DNA of 37,633 nucleotides from Paenibacillus rigui (GCF_002234615.1 NZ_NMQW01000058.1:1-37633), one strand, 5' to 3'. Shown: positions 7,798 to 15,736, numbered from the stretch's first letter. Notes: generated by a model from the sequence alone, not told the origin. Numbers and translations are program-made.

Positions 7798-8153
7798 TTA
7801 AGTCATTCCTGGATGTCGTTGAATTTGCGGACTTCCAAGCGCGTAAATATGAATGTGGTGAGTGCGATTGTTGCCACCTTTAGTAAAATAACGTCTTCCA
7901 ACTATTCCATTCTCTCCTTTTGATTCATAACCTTGATTAACTAGTTGCTCATTAAATTCATCTACTCGATTGATATCTTTGACAACTGGCATAACGTCTA
8001 TTATGGCTTAGCACTTAACCCTGGGACAGATGTACTCCCTATATGATGTATTTCAATAATCTCTGTATCCAAGATCATTCGAAGGTTTTCTGCTTCTTCC
8101 TCAAATTTCGAAACCCAGAGGGGGTTACAGGGCAGAACTTCTACTTTCCTCAT
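7798..8153 (-). pseudogene. GrpB/UPF0157-family protein, frameshifted and 3'-truncated
   Basis: From ATG 8153 the frame encodes MRKVEVLPCNPLWVSKFEEE and then IIEIHHIGSTSVPGLSAKP, ending in tandem stops. The next frame continues immediately as IIDVMPVVKDINRVDEFNEQ, then GRRYFTKGGNNRTHHIHIYA. These are contiguous parts of the GrpB nucleotidyltransferase-like family (GSTSVPGL-x-AKPIIDI, RRxFxKGGxxRTHHxHxY). Loss of a single A in the run between AAGCCA and TAATAG, near 8003, restores the frame on paper. The C-terminal third, after the RH of the HIY...RH motif, is also missing. Pseudogene. Confidence 0.85.
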
Positions 8154-8237
8154 ATCTATGTTCACCACCATCCATGTTATATTGATTAAACTATCGTACC
8201 CGTTTGCTTAACCTTGGGATGATCTACTTATTGATAA

Positions 8238-9086
8238 TTATTCGTAGTATCCTTCGGTTGATTTGCGAAATTGTTTGAATTGATTGTCATCATGCCCGAA
8301 CCACACTTGGGAGTTTGTTCGGGTAGCCAGCGTACGAATTCTTTCAACTGTGTTCCGGTAACCGATTGAATCATAGATAATGCCCGGTGGCTTAACTGGA
8401 GGACCGTAACTCTCAGCCGTATAAATGGTATCCGAAGCGAGGATGATCCCGCCTGTTTCGGGCATTTCAATGTGCAAGCCTAACATACCCCAAGCATGTC
8501 CGCTTCCAAAATTCAAAATTTGGATTCCTTCTGCCAGATCGAGATAATCTTCATTGCGTTTGACCGTTTTCCATTGTAAATGGTTTGTGATCCAAGCATC
8601 GATGTCTGCCCAAACATAGGCCCCTTCTTTTTCATTAAGGGCGTAGCTCTGCAATGTGCCATTCAGTTCATCTTCGTGGACGATTATCGTAGCATTCGTG
8701 AACATCTCTAGGCAACCCGCATGATCCAGATGCAAATGAGAGGCAATGACGTATCGGATGTCCTCAGGTCTTACGCGGAGCTGCTCTAGTCTGTTATGCA
8801 GATAACATTCCTCACACGCCACCCAAGGGGACGTTTGTTGGGTGGATTCCGCCCAGCGTCCTTCAACGCCCATGGAATTCGGATTGCAAGCCGTATCAAA
8901 TAGAATCTTCCCCTCCGGATGGTCAATCAACACCGTATAAATCGGAAATTCCACAAACTGCGTCGCCGCGTTAGGATTGCTAACCGTGGCTGGGTTATGC
9001 ATGTTAATCAACCAGTTTTTATCCATGCTCATACGGCCGTTATCCATCACATACAGTTTAGGGCGGGGCTTTATAATATTCGACAT
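8238..9086 (-). CDS. N-acyl homoserine lactonase-like metallo-beta-lactamase-fold hydrolase
   Basis: A 282-aa cytosolic hydrolase. The dinuclear-metal motif SHLHLDHAG gives H117-x-H119-x-D121-H122; further ligands are H in FGSGHAWG, D in ILASDTIY and H in WFGHDD. Length and the opening region (YTVLIDHPEGKILFDTACNP) match the AttM/AhlD-type lactonases, which open the lactone ring of acyl-homoserine-lactone signals. Other lactones are possible substrates. The second Met (9086) is chosen because GGGAGG is eight bases upstream, versus two for the first Met at 9092. It is divergent from an HxlR regulator that probably controls it. Confidence 0.85.
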   Translation of the reverse strand: MSNIIKPRPKLYVMDNGRMSMDKNWLINMHNPATVSNPNAATQFVEFPIYTVLIDHPEGKILFDTACNPNSMGVEGRWAESTQQTSPWVACEECYLHNRLEQLRVRPEDIRYVIASHLHLDHAGCLEMFTNATIIVHEDELNGTLQSYALNEKEGAYVWADIDAWITNHLQWKTVKRNEDYLDLAEGIQILNFGSGHAWGMLGLHIEMPETGGIILASDTIYTAESYGPPVKPPGIIYDSIGYRNTVERIRTLATRTNSQVWFGHDDNQFKQFRKSTEGYYE

Positions 9087-9225
9087 GTTCATTTCCTCCC
9101 ACTAGATTAATTTAGTTATCATCCTGTTCAAAATGTCAGCCATCGTAATGAATCAGGCGCTTTTGGCGTAAAGCTCAATGCTTGCTTTGCTCTTGATATA
9201 GTCATACAATAATGCATAAACTAAA

Positions 9226-9251
9226 CCTACGTAAGTAGGCACTTTAAAGTG
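9226..9251. promoter_or_regulatory. Double palindrome, candidate HxlR operator
   Basis: CCTAC-gtaa-GTAGG (9226-9239) is followed directly by the 12-bp perfect palindrome CACTTTAAAGTG (9240-9251). They lie between the divergent lactonase and HxlR genes. The 10-mer AAGTAGGCAC at 9233-9242 occurs again at 23569-23578 in front of the second HxlR gene. Confidence 0.5.
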
Positions 9252-9287
9252 TCCTGGGAACTTCAAGGTGCAGAGGAGGGAAATCAT

Positions 9288-9674
9288 TTGACATCTTTGG
9301 TCAAACCAAAACACCCCAACATCGCGCTTGCGGTGTGTGGCTACAGTAAAGTGCTTGATATTATCTCTAATAAATGGACCGCGCTCATCATTTACGCAAT
9401 GGAAGACGGAAGCATCCGTTACGGGGAAATGGCGAGAAGAATCGAGGGTATTTCCAAAAAAATGCTGACTCAAACCCTACGTAAGCTTGAACGCGATGGA
9501 CTGGTCCAGCGTCATATCACACCATCGGTTCCTCCAATTGTTGAATATTCACTCACTCCTCTAGGGGAATCTTTACTCCAGCCGATGAGAGAGCTACGGC
9601 AATGGGGAAGAGAAAATTATGTACGTGTCGAAGCAGCAAGAGTCAACTTCGATTTAACTTACAGTGATGATTAA
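9288..9674 (+). CDS. HxlR-family transcriptional regulator
   Basis: A 128-aa winged-helix regulator: VLDIISNKWTALIIYAMEDG, then RYGEMARRIEGISKKMLTQT and LRKLERDGLVQR, with the wing PPIVEYSLTPLGESL. This is the HxlR signature (one conserved Cys in AVCGYSK, residue about 17). TTG at 9288 is chosen because AGGAGGG lies seven bases upstream; an in-frame ATG at 9249 has no ribosome site and falls within the palindromic operator region. HxlR proteins often sense aldehydes, quinones or other electrophiles through that Cys. It is divergent from the lactonase. Confidence 0.85.
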   Translation: MTSLVKPKHPNIALAVCGYSKVLDIISNKWTALIIYAMEDGSIRYGEMARRIEGISKKMLTQTLRKLERDGLVQRHITPSVPPIVEYSLTPLGESLLQPMRELRQWGRENYVRVEAARVNFDLTYSDD

Positions 9675-9811
9675 CTATCTCAATAAGTTAAGGTCCATAT
9701 AAGCCGGGGCTTTTACTTAAACGATCCTAATGAATATAGTTATGATGTCGTCCACAGCCAACGATTTCGCATCGGCTCCGACAACGATCTTACCCTAGAA
9801 TTGTCGAATAT

Positions 9812-9854
9812 AACAATGCATGCTGCCACTAATTGTATGGCAGCATGCATTGTT
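9812..9854. terminator. Long hairpin between convergent HxlR and DUF4188 genes
   Basis: AACAATGCATGCTGCCA (9812-9828) is exactly complementary to 9838-9854, giving a 17-bp stem with a 9-nt loop. It lies between two convergent genes (plus ending at 9674, minus ending at 9896), consistent with a bidirectional terminator. Confidence 0.65.
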
Positions 9855-9895
9855 GTTAAACTAACGTATTCCGTTAGCGCAAGGATCTATGACGA

Positions 9896-10402
9896 TTATT
9901 GAGGATTTACCGGAGTCGGCACGGCGGGCTCATTCTCCCCTCCCATACGGCGGCGCGACGTCTCCATTTTGCCAACAGCCGGAATATGCTCCGACACCTT
10001 CGCAAGCCCAAACACCGGCATATTGCCGTATACGCACTCATACTCGTCGGATCGGATCTTAAAGGTTTCATGGTAGATTCCGACTGTTCCATCCGTTCCG
10101 ACCTTGCGGTTAAAAATTCTCCATGCGGTAAGATGCTGCCCTCCGCGGGCATACGCCTCCAGTTGCTCATACGAATCCCAATATTGGAGCAGATGGACGC
10201 TGCGCCAGCCCAGCATGAACTCCGTGCCACGGAAGCCTAGCTTGCGATTGGTGTAAAGTTCCCGCAGCATGGGTCCCATTGCCAGAAATACCGGTAGCCA
10301 TTTGTGTACGGCCCAGAGCCGATTGACGCGCATGCCGATTAGGAAGACGACGAAATCACCCTCCATACGAGCTGTGTATCTTCCCGGTATTACTTTCGCC
10401 AT
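9896..10402 (-). CDS. DUF4188 domain-containing protein
   Basis: A 168-aa protein opening MAKVIPGRYTARMEGDFVVF and continuing LIGMRVNRLWAVHKW, then GFRGTEFMLGWRSVHLLQYW and VGIYHETFKI. These are hallmarks of DUF4188, a ferredoxin-like alpha/beta-barrel family sometimes annotated as a monooxygenase or phenylacetaldoxime-dehydratase-like protein. The biochemical role is unknown. GAGGGGGAT precedes the ATG. It is 71 bp downstream of a TetR gene on the same strand and probably co-transcribed with it. The Pro-rich tail (ENEPAVPTPVNPQ) is probably disordered. Confidence 0.8.
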   Translation of the reverse strand: MAKVIPGRYTARMEGDFVVFLIGMRVNRLWAVHKWLPVFLAMGPMLRELYTNRKLGFRGTEFMLGWRSVHLLQYWDSYEQLEAYARGGQHLTAWRIFNRKVGTDGTVGIYHETFKIRSDEYECVYGNMPVFGLAKVSEHIPAVGKMETSRRRMGGENEPAVPTPVNPQ

Positions 10403-10473
10403 TGAGATTCATCCCCCTCAACATTTCGTTATCAATTAGCAAATAAATGTAATCAAAAATAGGAAAAGGTTTG

Positions 10474-10986
10474 TTATTCCTTCTCACAGTAAGGTGAAAG
10501 CTCGGGCAGCTCCAATACCTCTGACATTATCGCAGCCATCCCGAGGCCAATGAAGCTAGACGCCTGAAAGCCGGGCTGGGGAATCCGAGCTCGCTCGAAT
10601 TTTTCCTTTACCACCTGATGAATATGGGCAAAGCCTTCCTGAACCTTTTGACGAATGATCGGCTCAGCCGTCGTGAACGCCTGCATCGACAGAAGCGTTT
10701 CGTCCCGGTGTGTTTCCAACAGGCTATTGAACGCTGTGCCCATCTGATCCATCAGTTGCTCCGCCGGCGCCTCAACTCCCCTGAATATGCCTGCAATACG
10801 TTGGACGGACTGATGCAGTACTGCGATGAACATCTCTTCTTTCGTTTTGAAAAAATGAAACACATACGGCTGCGTAACCCCCACTGCGTGAGCGATATGT
10901 GCGGTCGTTGTCTTGTAATATCCCTGCTTGGCGAAGACGGCTATGGCTGCTTCGACAATTTGCTGTTTGCGGTCTTCTTTTGCCAA
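10474..10986 (-). CDS. TetR/AcrR-family transcriptional regulator
   Basis: A 170-aa regulator: RKQQIVEAAIAVFAKQGYYK, then TTTAHIAHAVGVTQPYVFHF and FKTKEEMF, a textbook TetR helix-turn-helix at residues 8-55. The C-terminal domain carries the effector pocket and dimer interface. The start is TTG at 10986, with GGAGGGGG about ten bases upstream. A 20-bp perfect palindrome lies 25 bp before the start and is a likely self-operator. The gene is followed by the DUF4188 gene, probably in one autoregulated operon. Confidence 0.85.
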   Translation of the reverse strand: MAKEDRKQQIVEAAIAVFAKQGYYKTTTAHIAHAVGVTQPYVFHFFKTKEEMFIAVLHQSVQRIAGIFRGVEAPAEQLMDQMGTAFNSLLETHRDETLLSMQAFTTAEPIIRQKVQEGFAHIHQVVKEKFERARIPQPGFQASSFIGLGMAAIMSEVLELPELSPYCEKE

Positions 10987-11010
10987 TTCTTGATGTCCCC
11001 CTCCATTTTT

Positions 11011-11030
11011 TATTTATTAATTAATAAATA
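11011..11030. promoter_or_regulatory. 20-bp perfect palindrome, candidate TetR operator
   Basis: TATTTATTAATTAATAAATA is fully self-complementary and sits immediately upstream of the TetR-DUF4188 operon start. The size and symmetry are typical of TetR-family operators. Assignment is by position. Confidence 0.55.
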
Positions 11031-11209
11031 CACGAACCGTCGCTATCTGTCAACAATTTCCTTACAGCAGAACAGCACATTGTCTCCTGAAGTCAAATTT
11101 TTTGTTCGGCCTTGTTTGATTTGACCATATCGTTATTGTGCATTCCTGCCCGTTAGTTGAGAAAATGACACCCGAGTAGTATCCGGTATGCCGTCTTCTT
11201 GTTGTAAGT

Positions 11210-11494
11210 TTATACATTTTCTTCAGAAAACTCAGCTGCTTTAGATTCTAATTCATCAACGTTTTTGGGCATTCGTATGTCCAATTTTCCATCCCAAGGG
11301 ACTCCCAGATGTTTGGCATGTAAGACTGGATCATACATCCGATTATTTTTCAAACAAGAATACATCACCTGCGCGATTTTACCACATACATGACCAATAG
11401 CTTTTCGTTTACTCATTCCCCGGCCATTAACCAAACGATCATAATAATGTTTAAACGCAGCCCTTGATTTCCACGTTATGTAACCATCGTCGGG
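11210..11494 (-). mobile_element. IS110-family transposase, C-terminal fragment
   Basis: On the minus strand from about 11494 the frame reads DGYITWKSRAAFKHYYDRLV, then NGRGMSKRKAIGHVCGKIAQ and VMYSCLKNNRMYDP. These are the last helices of IS110-family transposases (the usual pattern is A-x-x-AFKxYYxRL...GKxKxxA...KLxxxxYxxLKxxxxYDP). The N-terminal two thirds are absent. The upstream break coincides with the start of the GTTCTTGTC repeat cassette at about 11492, so insertion of that element probably severed the gene. It is not the missing half of the element at 6085 unless rearranged; subfamily features look different. Confidence 0.75.
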
Positions 11495-11632
11495 AATGGG
11501 ATAATGTTCTTGTCAATTTCGGGAATGGGATAAAGTTCTTGTCATTGAAATTTGACAAGAACTTTATCCCATAACACAAAAAAGCCGCGATTTACGCGGC
11601 ACGTAATGAGATAATGTTCTTGTCACCCGACA
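11492..11632 (-). mobile_element. Element end, copy 1 (GACAAGAAC repeat cassette with internal hairpin)
   Basis: It contains GTTCTTGTC at 11506, 11535 and 11616 and the inverse GACAAGAAC at 11554. The second and inverted copies form a 19-bp perfect stem (11525-11543 with 11554-11572). A GC hairpin (GCCGCG 11584-11589, CGCGGC 11595-11600) followed by a T-run on the minus strand looks like an intrinsic terminator. The outer tip on the minus strand is TGTCGGGTGACAAGAACA, starting at 11632. The same layout recurs at 24335-24462. It resembles a multi-site end of a TG...CA transposon (IS21/Tn7/Mu-like logic); no transposase is recognisable. Confidence 0.6.
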
Positions 11633-11633
11633 C

Positions 11634-11738
11634 AATTCTCTCAATAAAATGCCAAGTAACTTTTATTCTATCTTGTAACTTTGGAGTTGTTTTTATGGAT
11701 CGTCTTACGTCAGGAATTGTTAGTACTTTATAATGCAT
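11634..11738 (-). pseudogene. 5' remnant of an unidentified gene interrupted by the element end
   Basis: ATG 11738 opens 35 codons, MHYKVLTIPDVRRSIKTTPK and then LQDRIKVTWHFIERI, that look like real coding sequence but belong to no family I recognise. The 35th codon ends at 11634, next to the TGTCGGG tip of the element end at 11632. The open frame then continues only into element sequence. TTGACA and TATAAA 16 bp apart overlap the start and may be its promoter. I infer an insertion that cut the gene. Confidence 0.35.
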
Positions 11739-11793
11739 CGTCTCGCTATGTCAAGCGTCTCCGGAATGTCGGTTCTCCAGTGCTGGCCAATAG

Positions 11794-11840
11794 TGTCGGA
11801 TGACAAGAACAAATACCGTTAAAGGACAAGAACATATATC
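11794..11840 (+). mobile_element. Element end, copy 3 (opposite-end type)
   Basis: TGTCGGATGACAAGAACA starts at 11794, nearly the same tip as the rightmost tip of copy 1, but facing the other way. A second GACAAGAAC follows at 11825 in direct orientation, 23 bp on, with no hairpin. This could be the other end type of the same element family. From here to 12355 I see no convincing gene: an open frame at 11947-12165 has no family resemblance. Confidence 0.45.
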
Positions 11841-12355
11841 GGTACCCCCGCTTATCGATCCAATCGTTCCAAATAAGGTACCCCGAATCGAGAAATAAAA
11901 GCTCACCTAAGAACAACCTAACAAAGTTACTACATGCATATTTCATTTGCTATCTACCCGGTGCGTTAAAATTACTTGCGAAGCTGCCGTTCTCTTGACA
12001 TGTACTTGTCGTAACAAGTGGTGTCAATGGATCCAGTCGGAAGCTCATAATTTTTTACCAAAGAATAACTATCGTTCTGTGAAGTTCGCATATATCCAAG
12101 CTAAAATAGCCTCACTTGTATTCTCCAACTACTCGGATTGGTCGAAAGCACCCATTATTCCCTAAAAATGCCTATGATAACTACTTAAAAATGACCCCTT
12201 TATTAGTTGTCTTCCAAATATTATCATTCTATGTAAGCGGATACAAATAATCTGCTTCAAAATACATGCATATATCATAGGAGGTGACTCGGTTGAAATA
12301 AACCCGAATTGCACTGATCATAAAGCGTTTATGAACTTATTTGGAGGCGATAAAA

Positions 12356-14023
12356 GTGAAAAAAAGAATCCTTTCAATCCTCATCATGCTTAGCGTATTC
12401 TTATCGATGGCCATACCGGGATTTGCCGCCTCGTCAAATGTATCTGTAGACAATAAGAGTCGAGAATTTGAAATTGGAAGAGTCAATATAAGCAGTGTCC
12501 CATTGCCAAGTTATGTTAAACTGAAAAAAGGTACTTACACTTACTCAGGAAAAGTGCTTATTTCTTACAACACAGATGCCGATATCGGCACAACCGATTA
12601 CTACAATCTAGCTGTTCTTAACGATGACGGCACGAACTTCAAGTCAATCTTCTCCGGTATCATACCGACAAAGCCTAAAGCAAACGGAATTCGGTATATG
12701 CCATTCCAGGATAACAAGCGGTTGCTGCTCGGTGACTACGTGCTGGAATGCTCGCCAAGTCTTGACAACTGTAAAAGCAATAAATTGGTGCCCGTCGTGT
12801 ATCCGTCAATTCTCGAAAATGATGCACGCACCACCAACCACTGGTCAGAAATCATCATTGCACCTGATAATAAACATATGAGCTGGACGATGCTCCGATC
12901 GGATCTTGGGGCTGCTGCAGCTATCGGCGTCCTTGAACGAAAGTCGGATACCTATGTTATCGAAAACGCACAGTTGATAAGTACCGTGCCATACTTTAAA
13001 AACGATCCGAAAAACCCGGGCTTTATTATTCCGCAAACCTTAAGGGGTGGGGAAGTTAAGCAGTTCGTTCGGGGAGGAAGTGCTATCTCCGTGGTAGGTC
13101 AGAAGCTCTACAATACAACCGATTCCCTTGTACAGGATTTAACCTCTGAGAAAGTAACACAAATCACTTATACCCCTGGGTACGACGAAACCACCATTTT
13201 CTCACCGGATGAACGCTTGGGAATTGTCATGAGTACAAGGTTCTCGAATCATACAGATCCTGCTATATTCGGAGTCATGCCGAGACCTTATGCTTCATAC
13301 ACTTCCGCTGGGTTGACTTCTTTCTTATATACGTATGCAGTCACCGGCGTGCGCAAGTTCAGAGCAGGCAACATCGGCCCGGTATTGATTGACATTAAAC
13401 GTTCTATGAACGAGCCGGAATACAAAGGTGTTCAGCTAACAACGGATGAAAATTGGGTATTTGCCTCCCCCATGTCATGGCATCCGGATGGTAAACGCGC
13501 CTTGTGGGCGGAGAGATATAGAGGGACCGACTCTCAAATGCGTCTGCAGGTAGCAAAGCTTTTGGACTACAAGCCAAATAAGCCGATACCTTATAAAAAA
13601 ACTCCAGATAACATTCCTTACGGAATTAAAGACCTTACTGTATTAAACAACGTCAATCCGAATGTAGAAGGGAAAATTGAGGGTAAACACTCAGGTTATA
13701 TAGCCTATACACGTACCGTTTCTCCCAATTACACCGGAAAAACAGTGTCGCAGTATGTGAACTTTAGCGATGACGGCGTGAATTTCTACAATGGTTATGA
13801 GAAACTCAATTATAACTATGCCAGTGAAAGCCGTTATGAAGCCAATATTCAATTAACCGGCATCAAACCAGGCGAAATGAATCTCAGAGCAACCTTCTCT
13901 GTACTTGGAGGCGCTACCCCTGCCAAATTGTTGTTTGACATTGATAGTGATGGGAAACCAAAAAGCTATGGCTATACGAAATATGGCGGTAAAACTTTAA
14001 ACATTGAAGATCTGCTTCAATAG
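12356..14023 (+). CDS. Secreted protein with beta-propeller-like (TolB/PD40-type) repeats
   Basis: A 555-aa protein. GTG at 12356 follows GGAGG by eight bases. A clear signal peptide (KKRILSILIMLSVFLSMAIP, then GFA) has its likely cleavage after GFA, before ASSN. The mature part is beta-rich with recurring propeller-blade motifs: IIAPDNKHMSWTML (about residue 175), IFSPDERLGIVMSTR (about 285), MSWHPDGKRALWAERY (about 380). These resemble TolB/WD40-like PD40 repeats. A C-terminal beta-sandwich-like stretch ends GGKTLNIEDLLQ. No catalytic motif, LPXTG or S-layer domain is visible, so it is probably released or loosely wall-bound. Function unknown. Confidence 0.7.
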   Translation: MKKRILSILIMLSVFLSMAIPGFAASSNVSVDNKSREFEIGRVNISSVPLPSYVKLKKGTYTYSGKVLISYNTDADIGTTDYYNLAVLNDDGTNFKSIFSGIIPTKPKANGIRYMPFQDNKRLLLGDYVLECSPSLDNCKSNKLVPVVYPSILENDARTTNHWSEIIIAPDNKHMSWTMLRSDLGAAAAIGVLERKSDTYVIENAQLISTVPYFKNDPKNPGFIIPQTLRGGEVKQFVRGGSAISVVGQKLYNTTDSLVQDLTSEKVTQITYTPGYDETTIFSPDERLGIVMSTRFSNHTDPAIFGVMPRPYASYTSAGLTSFLYTYAVTGVRKFRAGNIGPVLIDIKRSMNEPEYKGVQLTTDENWVFASPMSWHPDGKRALWAERYRGTDSQMRLQVAKLLDYKPNKPIPYKKTPDNIPYGIKDLTVLNNVNPNVEGKIEGKHSGYIAYTRTVSPNYTGKTVSQYVNFSDDGVNFYNGYEKLNYNYASESRYEANIQLTGIKPGEMNLRATFSVLGGATPAKLLFDIDSDGKPKSYGYTKYGGKTLNIEDLLQ

Positions 14024-14032
14024 AAGTAACTG

Positions 14033-14085
14033 AAAGAGACACAAATAGCACCCTGGTGAGAATCGGGTGCTATTTGCGTCTCTTT
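14033..14085 (+). terminator. Intrinsic terminator after the secreted-protein gene
   Basis: AAAGAGAC-aCAAATAGCACCC pairs with GGGTGCTATTTG-cGTCTCTTT across an 11-nt loop, about ten bases after the stop codon. One mismatch lies in a stem of about 20 bp. Confidence 0.85.
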
Positions 14086-14095
14086 ATGGCTTTGT

Positions 14096-14368
14096 GCAAG
14101 AGTTATCAAGGAGCCCTTATTCGTGATAATGCCGAACGACCATCCGTTTGCGATGAAAACGAGTGTCACGCTGCCCGAGTTAAGCAGTCAGCCCCTCGTC
14201 CTCATACGGAAGGCTAAGATCAATGGACCCACCATGTGGCATAAACTCATGCATAAGAACAAAGCAATCCCACTTAACACGAAAATTGGTTTCTCCGGGT
14301 CATTGGGAAACTTATATTTTATAAATGAGTCAAAGGATTACAGAGGGAACGAGATGAATAAGAGCTGA
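14096..14368 (+). pseudogene. LysR-type regulator, substrate-binding-domain fragment
   Basis: The frame reads RVIKEPLFVIMPNDHPFAMK, then TSVTLPELSSQPLVLIRKAK and WHKL, which matches the central part of a LysR effector-binding domain (EPLxxxxPxxHPLA...L.EL...P.IL). There is no helix-turn-helix upstream and the tail after KIGFSGSLG is unrelated. It directly follows the terminator of the previous gene. An isolated fragment, not a functional regulator. Confidence 0.65.
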
Positions 14369-14486
14369 AATAAATAACTAATGAGAAACATTGACGCATC
14401 CATCCCTTCTCTAATCATTTAACCTAATTATCCATTGTTGGATCTAATTGAGCTAATTACATAAAGTGAGAGTTAAGAACATCCTA

Positions 14487-14636
14487 TTAATATTGTTTAG
14501 CAGATTCCCGTTCATTATTGATTATTTTTTTCATAAAATAATGCACGATTTCTTGAAGTTCAGCTAATGCTGCTTGGGAAACAAACAAAATACTGATGGT
14601 AAAGACCAGAGCACATAACATCATGTTTCTTTTCAT
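14487..14636 (-). pseudogene. Short secreted peptide, likely truncated paralogue of the 14933-15370 gene
   Basis: ATG 14636 opens a 49-aa frame with a signal peptide (KRNMMLCALVFTISILFVSQ, then AALA), followed by ELQEIVHYFMKKIINNERES. The signal peptide and the 30 bp upstream (AAATTGGGGAAG...GGTGATTAC) resemble those of the pseudogene at 15370 (AAATGGGGGAAA...GGTGATAAT). I infer a duplication whose mature part was lost here. A functional small secreted peptide cannot be excluded. Confidence 0.4.
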
Positions 14637-14798
14637 GTAATCACCAACTGGCAAACTTCCCCAATTTATAGTGATATTATTCCGCCTAGATGAACATGGC
14701 TTAAGCATAATTAAGTTAAGTTGGAATGAAGAAATATCATTTCACCGCAAACCACGAAAAAACGGTGAGCAAAGCCAAAAAAAGAGCAAGGCATTTAT

Positions 14799-14890
14799 GT
14801 GAAAAAAGGCGTTTATCATATTCAACACGTTTATTCATATCATAAACGCCTCAAAGATTGGATGGAACGATTCAATGGGGTTGCAAATTG
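14799..14890 (+). mobile_element. IS1595/ISXO2-like transposase C-terminal remnant
   Basis: The plus frame from 14799 encodes [20 protein letters not shown] followed by WMERFNGVA, the conserved end of ISXO2-like DDE transposases (GVYHIQxVNxYHSRLKxWMxRFxGVATKYL). Homology stops after GVA, and nothing of the rest of the element is recognisable on either side. Confidence 0.7.
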
Positions 14891-14932
14891 GGGAAAAACA
14901 AAGCATTTCATACACGAATATTTAAGGGAGCA

Positions 14933-15370
14933 TTATTTTTTAGTTACATTTGTGACAACAAACCCTAGATCGTAATTGTGACGGAAAGAAATTTGATAAT
15001 GTTCTGCTTTCTTGTCAATCTCGTTATTAATTACCTCGTGAACACTGGCTAATACATCTAATTCATAGATACCGCCATTTCCTGTTCTTATATTCGTTAC
15101 TTGAAATGGGTCAAAGCTATAAACATTTTCTTTTCCAAGCTTTAAGTATTGTTTTTCTTGAAGGGCAAATAATATCTTTCTTTGCAATTCAGTGGTTAAC
15201 ATACGCTCCAATTGTGCTTCTCTTGTTTGTGGGAATCCCCATAAAGCAACCCATTCAATTGAATCCATTCCTTTAGTCGCTTCATCGTGTGGTTGAGCAG
15301 CTCTTGCTGACTAAATGAATAGCATCGTTCCAATAGAAAGGACCAGAATGGACATCAATTTTCTTCTCAT
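14933..15370 (-). pseudogene. Small secreted protein with an amber codon in its signal peptide
   Basis: ATG 15370, after GGGTGGGTGAT, encodes MRRKLMSILVLSIGTMLFI, then TAG at 15313-15311, then SARAAQPHDEATKG and a 111-codon uninterrupted mature region (DSIEWVALWGFPQTREAQLE ... FVVTNVTKK). Without the stop it would be a preprotein of about 145 aa with a normal signal peptide. Translation could restart at ATG 15268, giving a cytosolic 111-aa form. The mature domain is unassigned. It is probably paralogous to the fragment at 14487-14636. Confidence 0.6.
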
Positions 15371-15476
15371 ATTATCACCCACCCATAATTTCCCCCATTT
15401 GGCCTGGTTTTATGTGTTGTGGACCCTGTAAAGCGCGGTTACTCCCCTTGTACCGTTCTTCGTTTATTTAAACTTT

Positions 15477-15694
15477 TCAAACTCCATTTTTTAACCAGTA
15501 CTGATTTTGGTGAGAAATGTACTGTTCCATTCGGATAATCAATTCAACCAACTCAGGTTTTGTTAACTGCATATAACGCTGTCTTACACGAATCTATGTC
15601 ACGATCTGGTTTAGGGACTATTTTAATGTCATTTACAACCCATCCATTTGTCTACGGCTTGCTTCAATTCATCGTTTTCTCGCTGCATCTCATC
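15477..15694 (-). pseudogene. Decayed homologue of the 3025-3471 transposon-accessory-like protein
   Basis: Three reading frames joined by two one-base shifts give DEMQRENDELKQAVDKWM, then VVNDIKIVPKPDRDID, then RVRQRYMQLTKPELVELIIR and MEQYISHQNQYWLKNGV-stop (15479-15477). The last part aligns with RVRRRYMKLLKSELVELLIQ and SEQYIAQNN of the intact 148-aa protein at 3025. This establishes a repeated mobile-associated family in this window. Confidence 0.6.
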
Positions 15695-15707
15695 ATTACA
15701 ACAAAAT

Positions 15708-15736
15708 AAAGCTGCTGGTGCAATGCCGGCAGCTTT
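15708..15736. terminator. Hairpin in the debris region
   Basis: AAAGCTGCTGG (15708-15718) pairs with CCGGCAGCTTT (15726-15736) with one wobble, followed by a T on either side. It was probably the terminator of a lost gene. Confidence 0.45.

Noticed and set aside
11492-11632. CRISPR-like array of GTTCTTGTC repeats
   Set aside because: Only four short motifs, one inverted, with unequal spacing and a hairpin between; no cas genes. Fits an element end instead.
11947-12165. 72-codon plus-strand open frame
   Set aside because: Cys-rich, no ribosome site, no resemblance to any family; the reverse strand shows equally weak coding hints.
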